From: G963674685 sp964591275
Lineage (GTDB): Bacteria > Lernaellota > Lernaellaia > JACKCT01
Length of the DNA: 49,686 nucleotides
Direction of reading: 5' to 3'
Assembly: GCA_964591275.1 (NCBI GenBank)
Contig: CAZQAE010000040.1
Span: forward strand, 1-49,686
The notes below the pieces were generated by a model. The model saw only the letters and a program-made list of their open reading frames with translations. It made no database searches and was not told the origin of the DNA. This document shows positions 33,776 through 42,002 of the stretch, piece by piece (position 1 is the stretch's first letter; each line of letters opens with the position of its first letter). Both the position numbers and the translations under genes were made by a program.

Positions 33776-35083
33776 CTAATAGTCGCGTGCAAATCGGATG
33801 CCTTCATCAATGACCTGATCCATATTGAAATATCGAAAGCCGCCCGTCCGTCCGAGTATCGAAAGTCCCGGAAATTTTTGTATCATTTTTTTAAACCCAT
33901 CCAGCGTCTTCTCGTATCCTACGAGATAAACAGGGTAGGCATCACTGACGCGCAAGTCCGTCGCCAGTTCAACGTCGCCGCCCGCGAGCAGCCCAAGTTT
34001 TTCCAAATCCCTGATGCAGTGATCGTGCAACTGACTCGAAGGCATGTTCCATATTTCATCGCCCTCGTCGCAAAATACTTCGAGACACAAGCTCGTCTGC
34101 TCGCCAGGGACCATTGCCGCCGACCAATTCTTCGGCTCATGCAGCCTGGAAAATATTGTGCCCGGCCCTGAAAAATACATCCACGTATCGTCTGTGACTT
34201 TCGGGCGTTTGATAATCAGGAAAACGCAACGAAGACTTCTATATTCCAAGGCCCCAGCATGAAATGGCTCACCAAGGGCCGATGCAAGTTTCGATAGCGG
34301 AATCGTAGAAACGACTTGCGCGGCTTCATACGAGCTTCCGTTTTGCGTTTCAACCTGAAAGCGCCCGCTTTGATCAAGGGCTATTTTTTTAACGGAGCGG
34401 CCACAAATGATTTTTCCGTTTTTCGCCTCGATTTTCCTTTGCAGCGCTGCGGCAATACGTCCAATCCCTTTTTTTGGATAATCAAAATGCGCGGCGAAAG
34501 TCTTGGGCCTTGGGCCAATATTGACAAGGGATTTATAAATTGCGTGCGTGAGCGACAACAATTGAATGCGCTGCTCAGCCCATTCCGCGCTGATTTGAGC
34601 TGGATCCCTTCCCCATACCTTTTTGGTATACGGCCCAAAATACAAGTCATACAAAGGGCGACCGAATCGGGCCACCACCCATTGCTCAAAATTTTCCTGC
34701 GGGCCGCTTGCACTCATCCTTGCTTTGATATATCCCGCCAGCACATTGAGTGAGCGTCCGACGCCCATGCCAAAAAAGGCGTTGATTGTGCTGATAGGAT
34801 AATCGATGAGACGTCCATTCAGATAGATGCGACTGCGGCGTTTTATTATGATCAGCTCATCGCCCAAAAGCTCCCTGAGCCATTGTCTGAGATATTCCTT
34901 TTCCGTGAAAAAACGATGGCCACCGATATCGAAAATGTAATCGCGAACGACCACGTTTCTCGCCAGTCCACCCACCTCATCGGCCGCTTCCACAACAAGG
35001 ACTTCGCGCCCGGTCGATAGCAATTCACTGGCCGCTGTCAAACCGGCCAGCCCGGCGCCGATAATGAGAACCTCGGTTTTAAT
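33776..35083 (-). CDS. FAD-dependent oxidoreductase, COG1232/UDP-galactopyranose-mutase-like, apparent ATT start
   Basis: The dinucleotide motif EVLIIGAGLAGLTAASEL lies at the very N-terminus, followed by VLVVEAADEVGGLARN and DIGGHRFF. The rest resembles amine-oxidase-fold flavoproteins of COG1232 found in glycan clusters (YLNGRLIDYP, YFGPYTKKVWGRDPAQISAEWAEQRI, GFRYFNMDQVIDEG). In this frame a TAA lies 6 bases before the first possible codon, and no ATG, GTG or TTG exists before the Rossmann motif; ATT at 35083 is the only rational start, with AGGAAAGGG about 7 bases upstream. The TTG at 35041 is inside the motif. It may act on a nucleotide-sugar or lipid-linked sugar. A sequencing error is the alternative to the ATT start. 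Confidence 0.85.
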   Translation of the reverse strand: MKTEVLIIGAGLAGLTAASELLSTGREVLVVEAADEVGGLARNVVVRDYIFDIGGHRFFTEKEYLRQWLRELLGDELIIIKRRSRIYLNGRLIDYPISTINAFFGMGVGRSLNVLAGYIKARMSASGPQENFEQWVVARFGRPLYDLYFGPYTKKVWGRDPAQISAEWAEQRIQLLSLTHAIYKSLVNIGPRPKTFAAHFDYPKKGIGRIAAALQRKIEAKNGKIICGRSVKKIALDQSGRFQVETQNGSSYEAAQVVSTIPLSKLASALGEPFHAGALEYRSLRCVFLIIKRPKVTDDTWMYFSGPGTIFSRLHEPKNWSAAMVPGEQTSLCLEVFCDEGDEIWNMPSSQLHDHCIRDLEKLGLLAGGDVELATDLRVSDAYPVYLVGYEKTLDGFKKMIQKFPGLSILGRTGGFRYFNMDQVIDEGIRFARDY

Positions 35084-35098
35084 GCCTTAACCCTTTCC

Positions 35099-35986
35099 TT
35101 AAATGGACCAGATCTCCCCGGTTCGCCCCGCAAAGCCATCCCGCCAACCCCGCAAAGCCGCACGGGAGATCGAGCAGCCGAAAACGGATTTGGGCACGTA
35201 ATATAGCAGACCAGCCACCGAAACAAAAAAGACAAACTTCATTTTAGCAAAAATATCGCCGTGTTTCATTACCAGCAGAACGCTGTTTCGCGCAAGGTAG
35301 TAAAGCTTCTTTCTCATTTTGGCATCGTCGCCATGCGGCCCCCGATGCAGAACCTCGGCTCCGCCTGCGTAAACAACTTTTAAGCCGGCATTTCGAAGCC
35401 GCAGACCAAGTTCCGCTTCCTCCTGGTACGCAAAAAACTTTTCGTCAAAACCGCCAAGGTCGATAAGCGGTTTGAGACGAGCAAAAAAGCAGCAGCCGTG
35501 TCCGCTGAGTACATGCGCGCGACGACGCCATGTTTCGCCGTCTTGTTGCCCTTCCCCATGCATTCGCACCGCAAGGTGTCGCCATGTCACTTCGCCCCAG
35601 GCGCCATCCAGCACTTCCGATTCTTCGTCACGCAATACTCGGGGATATGCGATGACATCCTGCTTGTCGCCAAGCGCGCCTTTCAGGATATGTAGGCTGT
35701 CTTTTGATATTCTCACATCGGGATTGAGCGAAAGGAAATAATTCGCGCCCCGCCGCGCGGCAGCGGCCATCAAACGGTTCATCCCCGCGCAATATCCGAG
35801 GTTTTTGTCGAATCGAATGACTTCAATCCCATCGGGCATGTCATCGGCGCAACCATCCGTCGAAGCATTGTCGCCAACGATGATATCTTTTGCCTCAACC
35901 GCCGCGACCAGATGATTTAGACATGCCTTGAGATCGGGACCGGAGTTATGAGCCAGAATGATCGCGCAGCATTGTACGCTACTCAT
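35099..35986 (-). CDS. Glycosyltransferase family 2 (rhamnosyltransferase-like)
   Basis: The GT-A fold is seen in AIILAHNSGPDLKACLNHL, DIIVGDNASTDG, KNLGYCAGMNRLM and YFLSLNPDVRIS, where the last supplies the DxD-like metal site (NPDV). HVLSGHGCCFFARLKPLIDLGGFDEKFFAYQEEAELGLRLR is characteristic of rhamnosyl-type GT2 enzymes. A hydrophobic patch near residues 235-260 may anchor it at the membrane. ATG 35986 overlaps the stop of the upstream GT2 gene (ATGA) and has GGGAG 4-5 bases upstream. The enzyme transfers a sugar onto a growing glycan. Donor is not known. Confidence 0.85.
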   Translation of the reverse strand: MSSVQCCAIILAHNSGPDLKACLNHLVAAVEAKDIIVGDNASTDGCADDMPDGIEVIRFDKNLGYCAGMNRLMAAAARRGANYFLSLNPDVRISKDSLHILKGALGDKQDVIAYPRVLRDEESEVLDGAWGEVTWRHLAVRMHGEGQQDGETWRRRAHVLSGHGCCFFARLKPLIDLGGFDEKFFAYQEEAELGLRLRNAGLKVVYAGGAEVLHRGPHGDDAKMRKKLYYLARNSVLLVMKHGDIFAKMKFVFFVSVAGLLYYVPKSVFGCSISRAALRGWRDGFAGRTGEIWSI

Positions 35987-37191
35987 ACTCTCCCGGCCTT
36001 TCCCCTGCTCCGCTGCCAATCACGCCCCTTGCCGCAAAGTGCGTCCGAAAAAGCCATGCAATGCACGGCGAGATCGACCATGAACGCAAAAGGCATCACA
36101 AAAAGCCTTCCGTAATCTGAAAGCGGCTTGCGTGCGCGATGCATGGCGAAAAGGCATTGAATTGCCGGAATGACAAAAACGACCCCCAGAAACCACCAGG
36201 GTGCAAAACCAGCGTTTGTCGCTGAGGAAATAAGGGCCAAAACCGCGTAGCCGATGATGAAAAGTCGGTCCAGATAACCGAATGCGAAGATCAGCCGGTC
36301 CGCTCGTTGCAACACACCGGCGCTGGCAAAAGTTGTTTCAAAAAATCGCGAAACCGCAATGCGAAAAAATTCACGAGACCATGCCCTGTGCTGCGTAACT
36401 GCTTCTTTTGGACGATGCGGTGGGATAATGGTTGACTCGGCTGTCGGCTCAAAGACAATTTTCATCCCCGCATTAGCCATAGCCATTGTCATATCAATAT
36501 CTTCCAGCCGCGCGCTCGGGTGAAAGCCTCCGAGCGCATCGAGGGCTTTTCGCGAAATCAAAGTATTGCTGCCGAGGAGCGAAACCGTCCCGCCCACGCG
36601 ATCAGCGCCTGTCATCGTGATTCCCTGATGTACAAGGCTTTCAACGACAGTGTGGAATGCGCTTAAACCTCTGGCGCTTTCTTCCGGCAACATTCCGCCC
36701 TGCACGGCGCCTGCACTCCGTGCGTCCATCGCGCTGAAAAGAATGCGCAAGGCACTTGGCGCCGCGACCGAATCCGCATCGAGCAAAAAAACGAAATCGC
36801 CGAAATCGTAACGCTCCAGGGCATCATTCAAAACCGCGCCTTTCCCTATTCCAGCATTGGGTTCGGTGCGTGTTAGCAGTTCAATGTTTGCGTGCGCGTT
36901 GGCGTAGTTCTCGATGATCGCCGCCGTGCCGTCCGTTGAACCGTCATCAATTGCGACAATGAGGATTTTCTCCGTTGGCCAGTCGATAGAGAGCAGACAG
37001 TCCAGGCAACGGGTCACAACATCTTCTTCATTGCGCGCCGGCACAAGCGCGATAATCAAAGGCTCCATCGCCGATTTTGAGCGCGGAGAGCTTTTTACAA
37101 AAACCGCCGCAAGAGTTAGGATGATTCGGCGCATTGTGATAAGCGCCAGAACGAATGTGAAACAAAAACTGATGATTTCCAGGATTGCCAA
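35983..37191 (-). CDS. Membrane glycosyltransferase family 2 (processive-type)
   Basis: The 402-residue protein has an N-terminal hydrophobic segment (residues about 3-30), a GT-A domain with VPARNEEDVVTRCL, AIDDGSTDGT, FLLDADSVAAPSA and ARLEDIDMTMAMANAG, and the QHRAW motif (the Q-x-x-R-W form used by cellulose and hyaluronan synthase-like enzymes). C-terminal membrane helices follow near 310-385. It synthesises or extends a polysaccharide at the inner membrane. TTG 37191 is the only start codon after an in-frame TAG; it lacks a strong Shine-Dalgarno. First gene of the four-gene operon. Confidence 0.85.
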   Translation of the reverse strand: MAILEIISFCFTFVLALITMRRIILTLAAVFVKSSPRSKSAMEPLIIALVPARNEEDVVTRCLDCLLSIDWPTEKILIVAIDDGSTDGTAAIIENYANAHANIELLTRTEPNAGIGKGAVLNDALERYDFGDFVFLLDADSVAAPSALRILFSAMDARSAGAVQGGMLPEESARGLSAFHTVVESLVHQGITMTGADRVGGTVSLLGSNTLISRKALDALGGFHPSARLEDIDMTMAMANAGMKIVFEPTAESTIIPPHRPKEAVTQHRAWSREFFRIAVSRFFETTFASAGVLQRADRLIFAFGYLDRLFIIGYAVLALISSATNAGFAPWWFLGVVFVIPAIQCLFAMHRARKPLSDYGRLFVMPFAFMVDLAVHCMAFSDALCGKGRDWQRSRGKAGRV

Positions 37192-37278
37192 ATCAATAAC
37201 CCATGCAAAATGCCCGCAACGCCCATCCTAGCACCTGCTGACCGAGAGCGTCTAATGCAATTTTTCGGAGAAAATTAA

Positions 37279-39420
37279 ATGAAACATTTCCTTTTCATTA
37301 TTCTATTTTGCGCGATGTGCTTCCCTTCCATTGCCATAGCGTCCCAGGAACGTTTTGAAGCCAGATTCGACATTTCCTCCCCAGAGGACATGAGGATTTT
37401 TTACAAGTATAAAATCCACATTATTACGCGAATCGGCGATACGATCGTAGCGGACACAACGCCCTCGGAACTGGAATCGCTGATCCTGGCCGGGCTACAC
37501 CCGCAATCCGTCGACGTCATCGCCGCGCATCCGCCCAAGGGAGAATTTCACACACCGGAAGAGACGTCCACGCTTCTTGACAATCTCGCCGACGCCCACC
37601 CCGACTTATTGAGCGTTGAAGTCATCGGCCAATCCGTTTCCGGTCGCGACATTCTCTTGGTCAAACTTTCCGATAATGTGACGCTCGATGAAACCGAACC
37701 GGGAATTCTGTACGACGGCTCCATTCACGGCAATGAGAATATCGCGACGGAAGTGATTTTAAACTTCATCCATTACTGCCTGGACAATTACGGCGTCGAA
37801 TCCTCCATCACGGCATTATTGAACGATCACGAACTGTATTTCGTTCCCATGGTGAATCCCGACGGCGTGGCCGAAGGACAACGCACCAATGCCAACAGTT
37901 GCGACTGCAATCGGGATCATCCGTTTTTTTGGGAGCCGGGATGGACAGGCCAGCCCAACTACGCCAGCCAACCCGAAACGCAAACCATGGTCAATCTGGC
38001 GCTGGGAAAAAACTTTGTTTCTTCACTCAGCTACCATTCCGGCGCCGTTTATTTCAACTACATTTGGGATACCCTGCCCTCGGCCACGCACCCCTCCCCG
38101 GACCATGATTCTTTTGTCCAACTGGCTACCGGCTATAGTGAGCGCGTGACGGATATGACTATGGAGATCACCCAAGGGTACGAATGGTACCAAGTACACG
38201 GCATCAGCGAGGAAAGCTATTACGGTTCCAACGGTACTTTGGCGAGCATAGTGGAACTCACGATCTTTCAACCGGGACCGACGGAAATGATTGACGTATA
38301 CTCCGAGCGAAACCGCGACGCCATGATCTGGTTCGCCGAGCAAACTCGCCGTGGGGTACATGGCGTTATCCGCGACGCCGTCACCGGCGAATCCGTTGAA
38401 TCCATCATTTTTACTTCCAATGATAATTGGCCAATATACAATACATCCCCCGTCGGCGATTACTGGCGCTTTTTGCAGCCCGATTCTCATCAATTAATGA
38501 TATCTGCTCCCGGATACGCGGCCCAGGAATCTGAAGAATTGATCTTGGCGAATGAAGCTGATTCGATTGAGCAAGATTTTTACCTAGAACCCACGCTCGA
38601 TTTTCAAGGATTCGCCTACAAAATCCCGGCAGTCCAAATGGCCGACCCGAACGACCGGCATAATAATTACAGCCTTCCCTACATGGCCCTGGGGGCCCCC
38701 GACGATGTCCCCTTCCATATGGGGGTCGGTGGTTTTATTGTGATGATGACAATGGATCGCGCACCGATCCGCGACGGCGAAGGCGACGATTTCACCATCG
38801 TGGAAGCCGGCGACTCAAACGAATCTTACGAGGTTTTCACGTCGGAGAACTGGACGGGGCCCTGGACCAGCCTGGGCGTCGCTTCGGGCACAGCCTCTTT
38901 CGACCTGGGCGTCGCGCAGACGCGCTATGTGCGTATCAATGACGACGGCGACGGCGATCCCGATGACGCCGACGCCGGATTCGATCTGGACGCCATGACC
39001 TACGCTTTGCCGTGCGATTTGTCCGCGCCGGAGTTCAGCGCTACGCCCCTGGAAGGAGCGGCGCCTTTGGAAGTGCAGTTTTTACCCCAGTATTCAGGCA
39101 TCCCCGGATGCACGAGTGAGGTCGAGTGGGATTTCGGCGACGGCGCCGTTTCGACGGATGGCCGACCCACGCACATCTATGAAGAAGCCGGCGTTTATAC
39201 CGTTTGCCTGACGGCCACGGGTCCCGGCGGCAGAGAAACATTCAACCAGGCGGATTATATCATCGTCCACGCAAGCGACGATGACACATTTGATGACGAT
39301 TCTGATGATGATTCCGGCAACGACGACGCCGATGACGATGACTTGGTGGATGACGACAACGACGATGACTTCGCGGACAACGACGATGATGATGACGATT
39401 CGGGTGGATGCGGCTGTTGA
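37279..39420 (+). CDS. Secreted M14 family zinc carboxypeptidase with PKD domain and Asp-rich GGCGC tail
   Basis: A signal peptide (residues 1-22, SIAIA-SQE) is followed by a propeptide-like region and the M14 peptidase. The zinc ligands are His150 and Glu153 (DGSIHGNENIATE) and His253 (LSYHSGAVY), and Glu326 (SIVELTIFQ) is the catalytic base. After this come a carboxypeptidase-regulatory-like segment (about 367-445), a discoidin-like segment around 500-580 (YEVFTSENWTGPWTSLG, YVRINDDGDGDPDD) and a PKD domain (about 585-665, VEWDFGDGAVSTDGRPTHIY). The last 48 residues contain 28 Asp and end GGCGC. It removes C-terminal residues from peptides outside the cell. SD is not strong. The tail matches that of the protein at 8231-10693. 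Confidence 0.9.
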   Translation: MKHFLFIILFCAMCFPSIAIASQERFEARFDISSPEDMRIFYKYKIHIITRIGDTIVADTTPSELESLILAGLHPQSVDVIAAHPPKGEFHTPEETSTLLDNLADAHPDLLSVEVIGQSVSGRDILLVKLSDNVTLDETEPGILYDGSIHGNENIATEVILNFIHYCLDNYGVESSITALLNDHELYFVPMVNPDGVAEGQRTNANSCDCNRDHPFFWEPGWTGQPNYASQPETQTMVNLALGKNFVSSLSYHSGAVYFNYIWDTLPSATHPSPDHDSFVQLATGYSERVTDMTMEITQGYEWYQVHGISEESYYGSNGTLASIVELTIFQPGPTEMIDVYSERNRDAMIWFAEQTRRGVHGVIRDAVTGESVESIIFTSNDNWPIYNTSPVGDYWRFLQPDSHQLMISAPGYAAQESEELILANEADSIEQDFYLEPTLDFQGFAYKIPAVQMADPNDRHNNYSLPYMALGAPDDVPFHMGVGGFIVMMTMDRAPIRDGEGDDFTIVEAGDSNESYEVFTSENWTGPWTSLGVASGTASFDLGVAQTRYVRINDDGDGDPDDADAGFDLDAMTYALPCDLSAPEFSATPLEGAAPLEVQFLPQYSGIPGCTSEVEWDFGDGAVSTDGRPTHIYEEAGVYTVCLTATGPGGRETFNQADYIIVHASDDDTFDDDSDDDSGNDDADDDDLVDDDNDDDFADNDDDDDDSGGCGC

Positions 39421-39443
39421 TGCGGGCAATGAATCGATGGTTT

Positions 39444-40490
39444 TTAATCGTCGGACGGCGTTACATCTTCCAGCATGACTTCCTCTCCGGTCTCGACGGC
39501 CAGCCCCAGCGCGTCCCGAAGTATTCCCAGGAGCCGCATCCAGTTGATGCTGTCCACTTTTCGCGTGCGCGCTCTGGCCATATCGGCGAGATCGGCAATG
39601 GCCGCTCGATAGGATTGCATGGGGTCATCATCCACTTCGGCCATCGGAGCGCGATATTCGCTCCTGATGTATGTCGAAAATGCGGGCCGCTGCACACAAC
39701 ACCCGGTTAGTCCGCCCCCGAAAGCATATCCGTCAGTCCCCGCGATTTCGTAGGATTCATCCAACGGATCGAGCCGTCCTCGAACAATCAGCCCGGAAGA
39801 TTTGACGGCTTCGTAAACGCCGAAGCGACTGCCACCTGGCGTCCGGTCTGAAACCCAGGTCATGACGCTCGCGCCCTCGCTTTTAAAAACGTGGACGCTT
39901 CTGACATCCCCGAGAAGATACATCAGCGGCAAGGCTTCGTACTGCGGCGTGCAAAAATCCGGAGCATCGTCAAACCAGTCGCCGACAATCACATCATCGG
40001 CGCGACTGGAGCGACCGAGAATGGAACGGATTCTCATCGTCTGAATGTCTCCGAGAACCGTTTTTTGAAGCGTCTTTCGCGCAAGATCCACAGGCGGATA
40101 ATAAAAGGCCGGCGCAAAAAGTCTGATCGCCGTTTTGCCCTTTCTCCTGGCCATCAGCGTGCGGACATCCTCGTAGGACCGGATGGCCGTGGAGCGCAGT
40201 CCAACGGCAATTCCAAACTCAAGGCATCGCCCAGCCACATCGACGGCTTCCGCCGGCGACAGATTCACTTCCGCCGCCAAAACATCCTGACGCTGAAGCA
40301 ATGAATTGAAATCTTCAAAAACGGGCGCGTCGTGAACATCCCGCGCAAGATCTTCGGCAAGCCGCGCATCGGGATCCCAGTATCCCGCCACGTGCAGATC
40401 CGGACACGATGCAATAGCCTCAATCCAGGCGCGAGCGTGGGCTTTGGCTCCGATGATCGCAATGCCGATAGATGTGTCAGATTTTCTCAT
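39444..40490 (-). CDS. Degenerate Gfo/Idh/MocA-fold protein
   Basis: The Gfo/Idh/MocA layout is recognisable: an N-terminal Rossmann half beginning SIGIAIIGAKAHARAWIEAI and a C-terminal sheet with YYPPVDLARKTL and DVRSVHVFKSEGA. However, the usual GxGxxG is reduced to GAKAHA, and the catalytic E-K-P segment is replaced by VGLRSTAIRS with neither Lys nor Pro. The protein may bind sugar or cofactor without normal dehydrogenase activity. ATG 40490 was chosen; TTG 40505 is in frame. It follows an 88-aa unknown and a canonical family member on the same strand, so it may be a paralogue turned into a partner subunit. Confidence 0.65.
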   Translation of the reverse strand: MRKSDTSIGIAIIGAKAHARAWIEAIASCPDLHVAGYWDPDARLAEDLARDVHDAPVFEDFNSLLQRQDVLAAEVNLSPAEAVDVAGRCLEFGIAVGLRSTAIRSYEDVRTLMARRKGKTAIRLFAPAFYYPPVDLARKTLQKTVLGDIQTMRIRSILGRSSRADDVIVGDWFDDAPDFCTPQYEALPLMYLLGDVRSVHVFKSEGASVMTWVSDRTPGGSRFGVYEAVKSSGLIVRGRLDPLDESYEIAGTDGYAFGGGLTGCCVQRPAFSTYIRSEYRAPMAEVDDDPMQSYRAAIADLADMARARTRKVDSINWMRLLGILRDALGLAVETGEEVMLEDVTPSDD

Positions 40491-40538
40491 GCTATTGGGA
40501 CTCAAAGTTGAAATTTGTCAGCCAAATTAAAGCAACCA

Positions 40539-40805
40539 TTATAGAAAGACCGAGCGGGCCAGCATCCGGATTCTGCGCCGGCTTCCCACGCGCAACATAT
40601 TCCTGGCGATTTGAGCGCCCTCGCCGCCCTTTTCAAAAATGACGCGCACTTCCCCAAGCGTCTCGTTTATCTCGGATGACGGCGCCGCCAAACCAACAAG
40701 GAATGCGGCCATGGCAACAAGTTTCGCCAACGCGCCATCGGGGAGAAAGAGAATGGCTCTACCCGCCGCGACAAGCAGCATTGCCTTAAAATATGCGATC
40801 CTCAT
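40539..40805 (-). CDS. Small hydrophobic protein of unknown function
   Basis: This 88-residue frame starts ATG 40805, overlapping the stop of the upstream Gfo/Idh/MocA gene by 4 bases (ATGA). Residues about 5-46 are hydrophobic and Ala-rich (FKAMLLVAAGRAILFLPDGALAKLVAMAAFLVGLA), probably one or two membrane helices. The C-terminus is basic (RVGSRRRIRMLARS). I recognise no family. The tight overlap suggests a real, translationally coupled gene. Confidence 0.55.
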   Translation of the reverse strand: MRIAYFKAMLLVAAGRAILFLPDGALAKLVAMAAFLVGLAAPSSEINETLGEVRVIFEKGGEGAQIARNMLRVGSRRRIRMLARSVFL

Positions 40806-41869
40806 TCCAATTCCCTTCCGGTGACGCCGTCGGGGGAGACGCAACGATTTTCTTGCGATGAAACATAAGCAGCCATCGCCGCCTGCAAAACGTGTTTGGC
40901 TGTTTGGCCCGACAATTTCGGCGCACGATAACTTGTCAAAGCGTCGAGGAAATGGTGAGTGGAATCGACGAAGCTGTCGAGCCAGTCGCAGCGCAGGTCT
41001 TCGTAACACTTCGTCTGCCCACCGCTGTGGACGACGAGCGGCGGCGTGTCAAAAAGCTTGCCGGTGAATCGGTTGATATCAATTGTGCCGTGCGTGCCGC
41101 AAATTTCAACCCGTTCATCGGCACCGTAATACTTGCTTCGGATGCGGGCGCCCGGCGTGAAACTCGTTTCAAAATATCCCAGCACTGGGCTGTCTTTGAA
41201 GTTAAAAGACACCATGGCCGGAGAATCAATGGCTCCCAGCGAATAATCCACCCACGCCTTGACCTTGTCGATTGGTCCAAACAAATCCACAGCCATCGAA
41301 AATTTGTGATAGCCATCGTCGAAGACGGTCGGGCCGGGGCCACACTTCTTTTTGTCCAATCGCCATATCCATGATGAAAGCGGCACATGCCAGCCGCCGG
41401 TCAAAGCACCCAGCTTGAAACGCACGGTCAATACTTCGCCGATTTCTCCATCTTCGATGAGTTTTTTCGCCAGCACGAAAGGCGGGTAGAAAACGAAATT
41501 CTCAAAAACCCGCAATTGCACTCCGGCGTGGAAGCAGGCCTGAATCATTTTTTCGCATTCATCGGCATTGACGGCCATCGGTTTTTGCACCGAAACGTGC
41601 TTCCTGGCCTGCGCGGCGCTGCATACCATATCGCAATGACAGTGATGCGGCGTGAGGATTTCGATGAGATTAATATCATCGTCGGCCAACATATCCTCGT
41701 AATTCTCATAAATCTTTTCAACGTTCCATTCACGGGATCTTCTTTGCAGATTCTCCTTGTCAGCGTCGCAAAGGGCGGCGATGACCGCGTCCGGGCGATT
41801 CCGATAGCCAGGCACATGCATATCAGCTATCCGCCCCAATCCAACGATGCCGACTTTTATTCGATCCAT
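40802..41869 (-). CDS. Gfo/Idh/MocA family oxidoreductase
   Basis: The N-terminal NAD(P)-binding site is VGIVGLGRIADMHVPGYRNRPDA. The catalytic strand reads VSVQKPMAVN, a QKP variant of the E-K-P motif that keeps the Lys. The C-terminal domain has GPGPTVFDDGYHKFSMAVDLFG with the family His. Such enzymes oxidise or reduce C3 or other hydroxyls of (nucleotide-)sugars and inositol. It starts at ATG 41869, 133 bases from the divergent SCP2-like gene. A WbpB-like sugar-3-dehydrogenase role would fit the aminotransferase and acyltransferase genes nearby, but this is inferred. Confidence 0.88.
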   Translation of the reverse strand: MDRIKVGIVGLGRIADMHVPGYRNRPDAVIAALCDADKENLQRRSREWNVEKIYENYEDMLADDDINLIEILTPHHCHCDMVCSAAQARKHVSVQKPMAVNADECEKMIQACFHAGVQLRVFENFVFYPPFVLAKKLIEDGEIGEVLTVRFKLGALTGGWHVPLSSWIWRLDKKKCGPGPTVFDDGYHKFSMAVDLFGPIDKVKAWVDYSLGAIDSPAMVSFNFKDSPVLGYFETSFTPGARIRSKYYGADERVEICGTHGTIDINRFTGKLFDTPPLVVHSGGQTKCYEDLRCDWLDSFVDSTHHFLDALTSYRAPKLSGQTAKHVLQAAMAAYVSSQENRCVSPDGVTGRELE

Positions 41870-42002
41870 TCAAATACGCCTTGTCTATGAAAGGAAATTC
41901 TCTGCGCCGTCACTCTAGCAACGCTTGATTATCTTGAAAACCCGTTTTAAGCTTCGTTTGATTGAAATTATTCTGCAAACTTTCAATATCAGGAGCCGCT
42001 CA

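Noticed and set aside
40538..40543. Minus-strand TATAAT upstream of the degenerate Gfo/Idh/MocA gene
   Set aside because: A good -10 alone, but no -35-like sequence at 16-18 bases and it sits at the end of the preceding coding frame.
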